From: Russula earlei
Taxonomy: Eukaryota; Basidiomycota; Agaricomycetes; Russulales; Russulaceae
Direction: 5' to 3'
DNA length: 64,000 bases
Assembly (NCBI GenBank): GCA_025769875.1
Contig: JAGFNK010000017.1
Coordinates: forward strand, 62,001 to 126,000
Both the position numbers and the translations under genes were made by a program. The stretch's first letter is position 1. Every line of letters begins with the position of its first letter. The notes beneath the pieces are model-generated. The model made no database searches. It was not told where the DNA came from and saw nothing but the letters and a program-made list of their open reading frames with translations. This document shows positions 21,398-33,788 of this stretch, in pieces.

Positions 21398-24300
21398 GGG
21401 TGTCAAGAAGTATTCTCGCGGCGTTTGCGATGTAGGTCGTTGCGCTTGGGGACACTTGGGATTTGGGCCACGAGAGGAATAGAGGGTACCGTTTTATAGT
21501 CCTCGGGTCGTTCAGAACTTGAAACGTTGGGGTCAAGAGTAATACGTCGGTGTTCGCTCGTGCCTCCCCTCCGCGATTTTCACCAAAACCGCGCCATGGC
21601 ACTGTAGAGGAAGCGCCCTAACATTCTATAAAGATTGTAGGCACCGTTACGTGGTCTATGTCGGAGTCGAACGTGACTTTGGGCGCGGACACCAAGGGGT
21701 GTCACTGAATCCATGGAGCCGGGAAGAGCGGATGCAGTAACATACATGGAGGTCATGCTTGCCGATTGCGATCACCGTCTCTCTCCAACACATGGAAACG
21801 ACATGTGGACATCAAAGTGGCTTGATGCGGTGACTCGGATGTCATCCAGCTTCCAAGGCGATTCACAGTGTATAATCCCGGACAACCTGGTTAGGACGAT
21901 AAGCGCTGTGATTTACAGTGGCCCATTTTAATCCCTGCGTACCCCTGGGCTGTGCTCGTTCTATGTTCCAAGAGGAATCGGAAGGAACTCGGATAGACCA
22001 AAGGCGCTCCAATCAATACGGCCAGGGCGTCCTTCGGGGCGTCAAGAGTGTGCCCAACTGCCTGAGATACTCTTCACGTTCATTACTGTTAAGCGCCGCC
22101 GCATGCGCTCATCTCCACAGCGAGATGGTTCGTTACTGGATGTTTCATGCTGTATACTTATGTGGTTTTAACCAGATTCAGGTGAAGGTGGCACACGATC
22201 AATTGAGCAAGTCACGGCGGCATTCATCGTTTCGTCCGTCTTGATATAGTCAATTTGTACCTGTAATGGAGCCCGGATCATCAGAATGTTCTGCCATAGA
22301 AAGGGACAAATGGCACTGATACTGGGAAAGCAGCACCTCTGGGACACGACACGGATTCTGGGCCACCAGTGCAGACGAATCCTCTTTCCTCGTGCCAGCG
22401 GAGAGAAAAGAAAGGAGAGTTTACATAAGTACGACGTAGAAATGACAAAACCGAGTATGGGAAACACCCAAATATAATTAGAAACATCGAAAGTTCAAGA
22501 TGCAAAGCAGCGCCGGAAGGGGACTATTCACAACGCCGCATCAGGAACTTTCCGACGACATAAGAATAGCCAGTGCATTTTCTGCCGCGGCATCTCGTGA
22601 AATGTGTTTCTGTGCGCCTTTGCCGGACGCAATCACAACGCTGTCGACTGGAAAATGATTCATAAGGGTTTCCTATGGTCGAATGCGACAAGTTACGCAC
22701 TCTTGCATTCCGATGTCCATTCGGGTGCATGTGCGGGCCCCGATGGAGTATCGTACCAACTGAGAGAGGCCAGTTTTCCCTTTACCTGAAGATCTAGGGC
22801 TGAATTAGTCAAAAGTGCTTGCATTGTTTCTGTCTCGTACAGTTGTTTAGCGCAATAGTGCCAGTAGCTGCTCCATTGGTTAACGCAAGAGGAGGATGAA
22901 CAGTGGAAAGCTCACCAGGAGTCATGTTGCTGAAGTTGTAGACAGAAAGTCTCATTGCAATCACTTTTATAAAGGAATCAGACAAACGTTAGCGTGCTCT
23001 AGATGAAAACGCACAAGTGCTCAATGATCTAGGGTTGGGCCTGATATCAGGGGATCCTTTGGTACCGTCCGGTCTCGGAGCTACGGCGAAGGCGGGGCTT
23101 CCTGACCTAGCGATACTCAGGAGGGACGCACGACACAACGCCCCTAATTTACAAACAGGGTGATGAATGGTGATGTGAATGACGCCAAGGGAATTGTAGA
23201 AAGGTGCACGTTTGGTTGTCATTAACATGAATTTTAAATGTTGTTAAGCTGCACTTCGGAAATAAGCTGGCGTAGAGGCTCCGCAGCAGCACAAGATTGA
23301 TCATGAACGGAGGGGAAGCGAGAACTCTCAGTTTGATGCGTGTACTACTAGCCTCGCATGTTATGGACGTTAGATGAGACGTCGGAGCCAGGAATAGCGA
23401 TCATAAATGCAGGGAGTGGTTGACCTCGAGGCGCCAGGGCAGTTACCTGATCATTTTCTTGCACCTTGCCTTCAGGCCGTCTAAGTGCAAAGACGACAGA
23501 CCGTGAATGAAAAAAAGCCAAGGTCAGGCATCATAGCTGACAAGAGCTCCACGCATATCGACATCTAACTCGGAGTTTCAATGCAACGCAAGGCAACGTC
23601 CACGCCAGGTTGTTTTTTGATGCGGCGGGGGCGCGACAAGACGACTGGCTAGCCGACTCATCATGGTTCAAGCGAGTCATAACGAGCCACCTCGGTGGAT
23701 TCTCTCGTCACTTTCAGGACATATTGTCGTGCGCGCAGTCTACAAGGTGTGCTTTGGAGGTTAATTTCGAGAGAGGTAAGGAATACAAACGAAGCGCAAT
23801 GGGTGGCCCGGGAGGTATGGGGCAGGAGTGAAGCTGAGACACGTTCCCGCAGGCGGGCACGGGGCGAAACGAGCTTCGGAGTCATATCGTTCCTGTCTGT
23901 GGAAATACTGCAGCAAGTTCTAGACGGCGTGGGTAGGACAAAGAAAACGGGCTAGTACCCGCCAGGTATGGGTCAAGCGAGAGGTGCGTATTCGCCTGCC
24001 TGGCCCCGTGGCTGATGAACCGGGCGCCATTTCAAATTGATCTGCTACTAAGCGGTTACTGCAAACAACTTAATCGAACACAAAATTTGTTGTGTTTTGA
24101 AAACTCTGTCATCCCACGCTATCCCCCGTCTTTTCATCGCTTTCACACCAGACAGATCTTGCTGTGCGACCGAAGCAGTGAATTATCTGATAAGACTTTG
24201 TCACCCAATGCACTCGAGTCAGTGGTGGGGGTACGTGCATCCGGACAAAGTCATATTTTGACAATTCATGAAATTGGCATCACTACAGTCTTACAAGCGC

Positions 24301-26355
24301 TGACTAGCTGACTTAAGAAACCGGTGTACCATTAATTACAGAGCCGAGCATTGATACAAGCGGATGTCCCATTTGGCTCTATTACTGAAAAGCGAAAAAA
24401 CCAGTTCTGGTTCTGACAACCTAAGTTCTCTGACAATAGCAGTCTAGGTGTTGGGGTGAAAATACAGGGCGCACGGGGAAGAGGGAACAAGTTACCTAGT
24501 TGGTTGATATGAGAGGCGCACAAGAAGAGGGAGAATCAGCCTCCATTTATATGAGGAATATACTGATTACTAACCCTCAGACATATCAGATTTGTCGTCT
24601 AAGTCTGAGGAAGTGATATGAGGCAATTTGCCTGGCAACGGATCTGGTCGTCGCGCTACCCTGGCTTATGGGATAGCCCCTCACTACAAGCTGTTAGCAA
24701 GATGTAACTATGTGAAAGTAAACACACATTTCGCGACTGCAGTATGGGTCACTTGATGTTCAGGGCCGATCTGGCTGAACTCCCAGCTCAAAAGATGAAC
24801 TTCACCCGTGCTTTGCAGGTAATTGTTCAACATGAGAATGTAATCTATAAATAGTGGCGATGAGGGCATGGGGCATGAGAGCGAAGGTGCTACCTACCGG
24901 GATGTGAGGCCATGAAGACTGTTCACGAAGCGTATAGTGAATGTGTTCTGAAGAGTGAAAGATATCGAAAGAGAAGTGCGGTGGAAACAAGGGTTTTTAT
25001 ATCCTGTGCTAACACAGTCCTCCGAGAGGTGACCGGACAAGACATAACTAGTGGGATGGCGACAAGGACTGCCAGATCGAAATGGAGTCAAAAACGATAA
25101 CGGTGTATATACGGCTCGAGTCAAGGGATCCTCGGGAACACAAGGGGTTGTGCATGGTTTGGCCAGTGACTTTGCCCCCAACAAAGAAAAATAGGCAATA
25201 CGCAAAGTTGCACATCAAAGGGGATAAGACGGTGTGTTTTGAGGTAACGGACTAAACAGTACAAGTCTCTAACACAAGATCCGGCGTTCGAGGGCTAGGA
25301 TATCCAAAGATGTGAGACCTAAGTTCCGTTGAGACTAAAGCCGACGCAACCAAGTTGGATATTTGGATGGCACTATGAGGCTAGAAGCTCCGAGAACAGA
25401 CCAGGTCTGAATCATTGTCGAAAGCGCGGAATCGCCAGCGTGTCGTTGGATGTATTCGTTGTATATGTTTCGGTGACTCGAACATAACTAGCGCCTATTC
25501 GTCGTATTGACATCGGGCGCTCCGAGAGGGTAAAGTTAATGGACTACGTGGTGCGGATGACACATAGAATATAAAGTATACAGGTGTATGAACAACGTAC
25601 ATTACGTGGTTGAACCTTCGAGTGGGCAGAAGGGCGACAAACAAGGGGGTCATAGTGAGGCGCTTATCGGCATAAATAATGATGATGCCAAGGAAAATGT
25701 GGGTGCGAATTCCTCGTTGTTGGTACTGACGCTGTATGTGGTAAGGGTAGGGAATGGGGACCACTAGCGCATCGGGGTCGTTGAGACTGAAGTTCTTTGT
25801 TCCTTGATGCGCAGTTTGATTACGCCGCATTTATCAGCATTTATTTGTCTGGGCAAGAATGTAAATGCTTCCAGCTAAGCAACGAAAAGTGGGCGCCGGC
25901 GTGTAAGTAGAGCGACTTAGCCTTGACCATGTAAGAGAGAGAAATTGGGTCGATCGGGAGCACGTGGGATGTTAATCGGAGGGTGAAATTGATAATCGGG
26001 AATTGCCGTCACTGACGGATATGTGCGGGCGACGAGTCGTTGGTCGCCCTCAGCGCTCTCAGTTACCTCCTCGTCGCCATCGTCATTTTCTCATTCCTTC
26101 ATAGCAGAGCGTTTCTCCATTGTCTTCTTTTCCTGCACATTCTCCTCCTAACCCCTCTCTTCCCGCCCTCTTCCATTGCCCGTGCTCTGCCCCCATTCCT
26201 TGGCAGGTAAAATCAGTTTGGAAGCACACTTCCCCTCGTCTTTACAGTCCGTCCAATAACTTTAGGTTTTCTCTTATTACTCATCTTGTTTCAGCTCCCT
26301 AGCAAAACATACATTGATCGTCCTACTCCCGCTCTATTCCCAATCATCAAGAGCC
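21398..26355. other. Gene-poor region of about 5 kb
   Basis: No open frame here exceeds about 110 residues, and none shows a family motif, intron pattern or codon pattern I trust. The longest are minus-strand frames at 24894-25205 and 25495-25830. I see no terminal inverted repeats, long direct repeats or reverse-transcriptase motifs. The last 300 bp (about 26050-26350) are pyrimidine-rich and look like the promoter and 5' leader of the G-beta gene. Confidence 0.6.
26207..26292 (+). other. Possible 5'-UTR intron of the G-beta gene
   Basis: A strong GT donor (cag then gtaaaatc, about 26207) is followed by a T-rich tract and a cttgtttcag acceptor about 85 nt later, just upstream of the start codon at 26356. 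Both lie in the pyrimidine-rich leader. Without transcript data this is a suggestion. Confidence 0.35.
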
Positions 26356-27623
26356 ATGTCTCAAGCTCAGAGTGATATTCAGGAACGAATTGCAGCAGCC
26401 CGTCGTGAAGCCGACAGCTTAAAGGAAAGGATTAGGGCCAAGCGCGAGTCGTCAGCAGATACAAGTCGTCAGTATTCATACCACCTTTGTCACTCACTTA
26501 TTGAATAGCACTACCCACCCATCAGTCCGAGCAATGGCTGCCGAGGTTGAACCATTGCCGCGCATCGTCATGAGGCCACGTCGTGCTTTGAGGGGCCACC
26601 TTGCCAAAATATATGCGATGCATTGGGCTACTGACAAACGACATCTTGTCTCGGCATCTCAAGACGGAAAGCTGATTGTTTGGGATGCATACACCACTAA
26701 CAAAGTCCATGCTATTCCACTTCGATCTAGCTGGGTCATGACTTGCGCTTATTCTCCATCCGGAAGTTTCGTGGCTTGCGGTGGTCTCGACAACATATGC
26801 TCTATCTACAATTTGCATAGCAGAGAAGGGACCAATATCCGGGGCGCCCGCGAATTGAGCGCACATTCTGGTTACCTCAGCTGCTGTAGGTTTATCAATG
26901 ATCGTCAAATCGTCACTAGCTCTGGCGATATGACTTGCATGCTGTGGGACATCGAGACTGGTTCACGCAGTGTAGAATTCAGTGATCACACCGGCGATGT
27001 TATGAGGTGGGTAGCAATCTTACTCCGAGGGGTTGTCCCTCTCTCATATGCTGTAGCCTGTCACTGGGTCCGGACCCAAACTTATTCGTTTCCGGTGCAT
27101 TGTGATGCTACTGCCAAGCTTTGGGATATCCGCACTGGCAGAGCTGCCCAAACTTTCACGGGCCACGAGTCCGACATCAACGCTGTCCAGTATGTTGCCC
27201 GTCTGCCTTTCTTCAACTCGTTGAAACGTGGCCCTTTTATCAGGTTTTTCCCAAACGGAGATGCATTTGCCACGGGCTCTGACGATGCGTCGTGTCGTTT
27301 ATTCGACATACGCGCCGATCGGGAGTTAAATACGTACACACACGACAACATACTTTGCGGCATCACCTCTGTTGCATTCTCCGTCTCAGGTCGTATCCTC
27401 TTTGGAGGTTACGATGACTGGACTTGCAACGTATGGGATACATTAAAAGGCGAACGTGTCGGTGTCCTCACGGGTCACGAAAATCGTGTGAGCTGCTTAG
27501 GTGTGAGTGTGGATGGAATGGCTCTTTGTACCGGAAGTTGGGATAGTACTCTCAAGGTAACGGGAGATGTATGGCCATTGCACCTGTTGTGTGTTGCTTA
27601 CGTCTTTTCAGGTCTGGGCTTAA
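26356..27623 (+). CDS. GPB1: Heterotrimeric G-protein beta subunit (one-base frameshift present)
   Basis: G-beta pairs with G-gamma and a G-alpha subunit to carry signals from membrane receptors, for example in mating and nutrient response. Exons: 26356-26467, 26526-27006, 27057-27189, 27244-27556, 27612-27623. The N-terminus is a coiled coil ([17 protein letters not shown]), followed by seven WD40 blades, with landmarks [87 protein letters not shown] and the final [12 protein letters not shown]. The exons sum to 1051 nt. The extra base is at about 27101, where SGA and CDATAKLWD are in different frames because gcattgtgatg has two Ts instead of one; without it the protein has 349 residues, the usual fungal length. 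Confidence 0.97.
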
Positions 27624-28047
27624 ATCGAACACAAGGGCCAAGTTGATGGTACACCCTTGTCATACCCTCTGGGCCACGCGGACCATGCGCGGCGCTCGTG
27701 CCCTGCCCGGTTTATTTGCTTGCTATTTTTGTGGCTGTCATATCTTGTGTTGTTCACTTATATCTCGTCATTTGCCCACGAAAGTGTGTCTGTCACGGAT
27801 TAGCGTTGTCTGTCAATACCGTGTCGCCATTCTCGTGGTGTGTCGGGATTATTACTGGTAGACATTCCCTGTGCTTGAGATTATGTCTCTCTACAATCGT
27901 TTCCATAGTTTTCTCTGGTATTGAGTGGAATCACGTGATCATATGCCGCCTAAGTCAGTGCTCTCAACCGCCCACGGCCAACACAACACCAACACCCACC
28001 TCGCTGCGGCTGAACGCGTGTCAGACTAACCCGAAACTGCACTGAAC
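27624..28047. other. Intergenic stretch between G-beta and the golgin-like gene
   Basis: 424 bp with no credible gene. It holds the 3' end of G-beta and the upstream region of the next gene, both on the plus strand. The sequence cacgtgatca at 27934-27943 contains an E-box-like CACGTG. Confidence 0.45.
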
Positions 28048-30848
28048 ATGTCTGACGATGACCGCGCAGCCAAGGCAGCTCGTGCGAAAGCTCTCGTTCG
28101 TCTCTCTCGCTCTGCTCTGAAGGGCTGCTGTGATAGCTGACCTATGCGTCACCGTGACTCAGTTCAACAAAAAGAGGCAGCAAAAGAAACCGGGTTCTGT
28201 TTTGACCCCAGGCACTGGCGTGGGCGCGTCTCCGTCACCGACACCTGACGCCTGGCTCGCCATTGGTCCGGTCGCTTTCCCCTCCCCTCGCGGACCCCTC
28301 AGATGAGGTAAAGGTTGACGTTGCGGAGATGTGGGTGTCAAAGACTTTTCACGCTTGATTTACAATTAACACAAAGTATATCAAATCAGACTGGGCTCAA
28401 ATTCACCAGGACAGGATGCCTCAGAACCAGAATGGCTAGCGTCGCTCCCTCGTGTGGGGACACCATCTATCGTATCCTCTCAAGGACATTCCCTGCCAGT
28501 GAGCCCTGCGGCGGCCGTCGCGCGCTCACACTCACCAGCTCAGCCCGCTCGACCTGAACCTTCCATACGGTCTGAACCCATATTCGCGTGCTCGGGAAGA
28601 AGAGCTGGACAATCTACGCACCGAAGTGCAGAACCAGCGCCAAACTATCACCTTGCTAGTCTCGGAGAAGATGTCGTTGAGCGCGTCTCTCGAGCGCCTA
28701 TCGGACGTATCAGCCAGTATGTAAGGTTACCCCTGGAATTCGCTATGATTCGACCAGTTGTTTTGATAGGGGCTAGCAAAATGGAAGCTCTTCTCCAAGA
28801 CGAACAGGTTGCTTCTGAACGCTCGAGGGAGAGGATTCTGCACCTCGAGAATGAGTCACAACAACGTTCTGCCAAGATCGGGGAGCTGACCCGCAGAGAG
28901 AGGGTGCTCGAAGAAAGGTGTCGAGAGCAAGTGAGGACTCACGATACGTGACAGCTACGCTAGCTCACGTGTTGGGCAGGAACGGGAGTTGCAACTTGGC
29001 AGAAGTTCGGTAGAGGGGCTGAAAATTGAGGTCGAGCAGTCTCAGGTGCTCATCCGCGAATTGCAGGAGCGCATGCAGAGCGATGACCGTATTGGCGAGC
29101 TCGAGACCTTGCTACAGAACGCACAAAACAAGGCTAGCGAACTTGAGTTTCAGCTCTCCAAATCTAAGCAGGTGTGTCACTCATGTTTCTTGTGGGTCAA
29201 TGATTCACTTCTCATCGTGATGCAGGTCAACGTTTCACTCAAGGCTGACTATGATAGGGTTCAGACCGCGTTGAATGAACAAACCGCAGCTACTGCGACT
29301 CGAACAACGAAAATATCTGATTTGGTATGGCGCAATGCGGCCGCACAGAAGCAGTTGGCGTCTCTCACTGCGGAACACCAAGCCCTGCGCGTGGAACAGA
29401 GCTCTTTGCAGTCTCAGGTTGACGGTCATCTTGGCACCATAGCCGGCTTACGCCAAGCGGCCTTACAGTCATCTTCTAATCAGGAAATACTGAGCCGGCA
29501 GCTGCAAGCATCCCAGGTGGAGTTGCGTAATGCCATCCGGCGCGCTGAGGAGGCCGAACGTACCCAGCAACAACTCCAAAATGAGGGTTCATCCTTGATG
29601 AGCTCTCTAGATGAAATGCGTCCGAAGATCGTGGAGCTCACAAACGTGAAACTTGAGCTGACCGAGAAGCTCAATACTTTAAAACAGGCGGTCCGGGAAC
29701 GAGACGGCGTCATCGATAAGCTGGAGTCCTCACTTCAAGCTGCGCAGGATCAAATTGAATCGCTTAACACGAAACTTTTGGACGCAGAAACGGCCCGTGA
29801 GAAGGAGCGATCGACTGCGCAAGAGACGGTGGACGAACTTCAGAGGGGGTATGCCGAACTCGAAACCGAACTGTCTGATGCCCTCGCAAGCATCCGGGAG
29901 TTGGAGCTGGAACGTGCAGGACAGCGACAGCTAACGAGCAAGCAAGTGGAAGAGCTCGACCGTTTGGCCGCTTCCTCGCAGAGCCTGAAGGAGGAGATCG
30001 CGTCGCTTCATCAGGAGCTTGAGGAGCGAAAGCTGGCCGAGGTAGAGCAACAGGAGGTCTTGGAGCGCGCACGCACCGACAACGAAGTCCTCCGCGCCGA
30101 TCTGGTGGCGAAGGTACAGGAGATCGACGAACTTCGCGCCGAGATGTCCACCGCGGCCGCGCACACAACGTCGCCCTCCCTGGACAAGGAGATGCTAAAC
30201 GCCCTCAAGCAGCAGCACCGTCTCGAGTTGTCCGCTGCGCAGTCCCAGATCCGAGCGCTCCAGACCAGCGTCTTTGAGGCCGAGGCGCGTGCGCATTCAT
30301 TCCAGAGGCAGCTCAGCCAGTCCGAGGACCAGCTGGCCCAGCTCCGAGTTTCGTCGTCGTCGTCGTCGTCGTCGCCATCAGCAGCACTGGCGTTCCCATC
30401 TTCGCCGACATCGTCACCGGCGTCACACCCGACGCCGCGACCTTTCACCCCGGACCACTCCTCTCGACCGTCCAGTCGAGCACGGAACCACTCGGACGAT
30501 CTGCGACGGGCCTCTCTGACTCAGCGCAAAGGCAGCAACCACAGCGTCCCACTTGCCGCTGCGCACCCCGCGTTTGGTGCAAATCTCTCTCCTGAAACGC
30601 GCCACAAGCGTAAAGTCAGCCTTGGCATGCTCAAGGCCAGGATCGACAGCGAGATGGCGGCGGCCGGCTCGATCCCTCCATCACGTGCGGCCTCGCCGTT
30701 GCACGCCCGGGGCGCCGAGAGAACCTCCCCTCGATTGGACACACACGCGACCAACAGCATCCAGGGCTCACTCATCCGACCGCAGTTCTTGGACGAGTCT
30801 CACATCTTCTGGTGTCACTCGTGTAGGGGAGAGCTTGTAGTGTTGTAG
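28048..30848 (+). CDS. Golgin-like long coiled-coil protein
   Basis: The start MSDDDRAAKAARAKAL and the following FNKKRQQKKPG resemble the basic heads of fungal golgins. From about 28560 to 30330 the frame is almost pure coiled coil (for example REEELDNLRTEVQNQRQT, LEERCREQ, LNTKLLDAETAREKE, DELQRGYAELETEL). The tail has a poly-Ser run coded by TCG repeats (30351-30374), then Pro/Ser-rich sequence and a conserved-looking LSPETRHKRKVSLGMLKARI. Introns I accept: 28096-28162, a 40-nt one near 28500, 28721-28770, 28930-28979 and 29172-29225. The stretch 28163-28400 does not close in one frame with any intron set I tried, so the first 100 residues are tentative. Likely role: Golgi vesicle tethering. 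I do not recognise a GRIP domain. Confidence 0.75.
30351..30374 (+). repeat. (TCG)n triplet repeat coding for poly-Ser
   Basis: Eight TCG triplets in a row inside the golgin-like gene encode serine. They lie at the junction between the coiled coil and the Pro/Ser-rich tail. Confidence 0.9.
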
Positions 30849-30997
30849 TGCACCCGGCTTCTGCATACAACTCCTTTCTCCATCATTAACTATATACCTC
30901 ATATGAGACCGTAATGTTTGGGATGCCACACAGCAAGGGGCTATAATCGTACACCGTCGTTCACGGCAAGATCGTGAGAACAGGTCACCAAGCAATT

Positions 30998-33080
30998 CAT
31001 ATCACCGGCGTGCGTCTTGTTCGTAGTTTGCGCAGCTTGACCATCAGATCCTGCAATGCGGAGGTCATTCAGCCATACAATCAGTCTCAAGCACAATCGA
31101 CAAACCTGGATCTCCTCGGGATGAAGGCCGCCCCTGTGGCTTTCTTCTTCTACACAATGCTCAATACTTTCGAGAATATCACCAATAAGATCACGGTAGT
31201 CCACGCCAAAAAAGTGCGTAAGCTTTGCGGCCTGTCTTCTGCGAGTTTGGAATGAAGTCATTTGGGGGGAAGGGCTGCCAGAATTGAATTGAGAGGCAAG
31301 GGAGACTGTAGACGATCGACTGGGTAACGAATTTCGACGCCCAGAGAGAACGGTCTTGGAGTCGTCGTGCGTTAAAGTGGTGGGTCCTCCAACTCCTGAT
31401 TGATCGTCCGTTAAGATTGAATGGAGCTCAACCAGGGATGCCCTGTCGTCCTATGGCCTGGACGTAAGTGTGCGTACCCCTAAACGAAAATGACTGTACT
31501 CACACGTTCTATAATGTCGCCGAGAGAATCCAAAGAGTACCTGTAATGCATGTAGGCGGCGGACGCGCGCCTGCCTGACGCGTTGTCAAGCTCAGGGCTA
31601 AGTAATCGCACAACAGATTCCGAGCGGCTGGTTGTTCGAAGTCTCTGTCCGCTGCCTTTGTTCAGATATGATCCCTTATTGATATTCCGATTGGCTGGTA
31701 GCACGGCCTCGTGCTCAGAAAAACTGGGAGGCTCATATAAAGGGACCCTATCTTTCGGCCGTGGAGAGAGCCGGGTGTGGAACAATGTTTGAGGGGGTTG
31801 TACGCCAAACATCTGAGGCAGAGGACCACCCTCAGCTAACTGTTCTTCAGAAATGAGGCATCACAATGGATCACCTTCTCCATCTTGACCGCCCTACGGA
31901 CGTTGATGGCTTTCTCGCGCCCGTCGAGCTCCTCTTTCAGCCGATCATCCGGGTCAAACCAATTGCTCTTGAACTCGGCGACAGAGCTGCTCCGGCGCCG
32001 GTCTGGGTGACGTTTGGGGACACTGCTAGCAGTGGGATCGAGAGTAGGGAGAGTATCATCCGCGGCGCTGAAGCCGAGAACGAGTGAGGTCGGAACACGA
32101 GAGCCGAGGAAACGATGGAGTTTCGCTATTTTCTCCCTCCTGCGCCGACGGTCTTCCTCTGGGGAACGAGGATGTAGCATGACGTCCTGGAGGTCTGGTG
32201 GACAAGAACGCGGTGGAGACGGGATTGAATGTGGGGAGAGGGCGCGTGTGGGTTGATTGTCGTCATCCGAAAGATCAATAAAAGAAGTCGAGTCGACGAC
32301 ATCTGTAGCTCCGATTCCCTTGTCTCCCGTTTTCCCCATTCCTGCTCTCATCCCCTCTGCCAAAGATAGCTCTGAAACGGACAGTCTGTCTGCGGCGGTC
32401 GATGACATGCGATGGCCATGGAGATTATCGACGAAGTCGGCGGATCGCACGCTTGGCTGAGACGCCCAACTAGGACGCGGATGATGGCGCCCTGCCTGAT
32501 GCGAAGACAATTCATCGGAAACCCTTCTGGGTATTCGCAGGGGCGTTACAGACAGGGAGGGCGTCTCGCCCAACAACTGCGTCAACTTTCGAGACTTCCT
32601 CACGAGATCCGCTCGCTCCTGCGGATGCAGATAGTTCGTCGTCGGGGGACGGTCCTGCAAGGGAGCCGAGAAGCCGGTTCTCACACGCGGACTTGTGTCG
32701 ACAGCTGTGACAGGAGCAGAGATGGAAGCAAGTGAATCCACATATGCCGAACGCCGCAAATCGGGCTCGGTCGTCGTATGCAGGGGCGGTTTTCGGCGAG
32801 GGGGCTAAAGAAGGAAGGACCCCGACGTGAAGGTCGATAAGCTGGAATGGGTATTTGACATGATGTATATGCGCACCATCAAATCTGTATTAATTCGTAT
32901 GCTGGAACGTCGTGCGTGGAGGGGCGTCGTGGAGTCATCAGAAGTAGCACTCGCGGACCTGGGAAGGGGAGAGGTGCGTGGGTGGGTGTGGTCGTTAGAA
33001 GATGAAGAGAGATCGATGAAAGATTGGTGATGGGTGGGGGGGTCGTCATCAAAGTCGTTAGCTAGGAACCTGGTGGACAT
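30998..33080 (-). CDS. Conserved fungal protein of unknown function
   Basis: Five exons: 33080-32877, 32804-31875, 31812-31504, 31450-31106, 31051-30998; 1842 nt, 613 residues, in frame. Much of it is disordered and Ser/Pro/Arg-rich. Three ordered islands stand out: RREKIAKLHRFLGSRVPTSL (centre), DRLKEELDGREKAINVRRAV with FGVQPPQTLFHTR, and near the C-terminus TRRRQAAKLTHFFGVDYRDL followed by DILESIEHCVEEES. The repeated pattern KLxxFxG suggests that the first and last islands are related helical motifs. The C-terminus is basic (VKLRKLRTRRTPVI). I recognise the general type from other basidiomycetes but no function. It ends 149 bp from the golgin-like gene, tail to tail. Confidence 0.8.
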
Positions 33081-33788
33081 CGTGAGGAGAGAAAGCTAGA
33101 GGGTCGTCTCTGAGGTAGTATGATATTTTTGAGGGCCGTGACCAGAGCAGGTGAACCGATCCATGGAACAGTTCGAAGTTCGAGAGAGACAATCAATCAA
33201 CTCGCTCTCTCTCTCGTTGCAACCATCACACCCGCGCCGTCGAGCCGAGCCGATTCAGCCGGTGATCGGCCACCCCCCCAACCCCAACCGAGATCGCCTG
33301 CCACTCACCCGCCCGCCAGCCAGCCAGCAAGTCATCCATCCACTCATCCAGTCACTCCTTTTTCATATTAGCCTCGTGTTTACGTTGTTTTCACAGCATC
33401 CGTACTCAATTCCTTACACTTACGTACAACCCCTCACCAGATCGTCCGGATGAGGCAGTGCTCCTTGGGGACATATTATTCCATCCTCCATGTAAAAAAT
33501 TTTGAACACAGTGGTGACACCTCGCGAATGCTGGAACGTGCATCAAAAACATGCTTCCGAGAAACGCGCTACTGTATGGGGTTACAACGCCCGAAGTTGA
33601 TCCACGCGAGAAGCTGTCAGTCCAAGTTGTGTTGTGGTGGTCCGATTTGACAAAAGGAATTAAAAAAATATAATTTTTTTTTGCCACCACCCGATTCCCC
33701 CATACGTAGTCATCATCACAAAACGGACCGACATGCGTTGACAGCCAGCCCCGCTCGCTCTCCCCGCAGCAGCAGCCCCTTGCGCCAA
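33081..33788. other. Upstream region of the unknown fungal gene and 3' flank of DCTN6
   Basis: About 700 bp without a gene. It includes a C/A-rich low-complexity stretch (about 33260-33330) and an A/T run (33655-33682). Open frames here are low-complexity and not credible. Confidence 0.55.

Noticed and set aside
21398..26355. Transposon or provirus in the gene-poor island
   Set aside because: No terminal repeats, target-site duplications, transposase or reverse-transcriptase motifs could be seen by eye.
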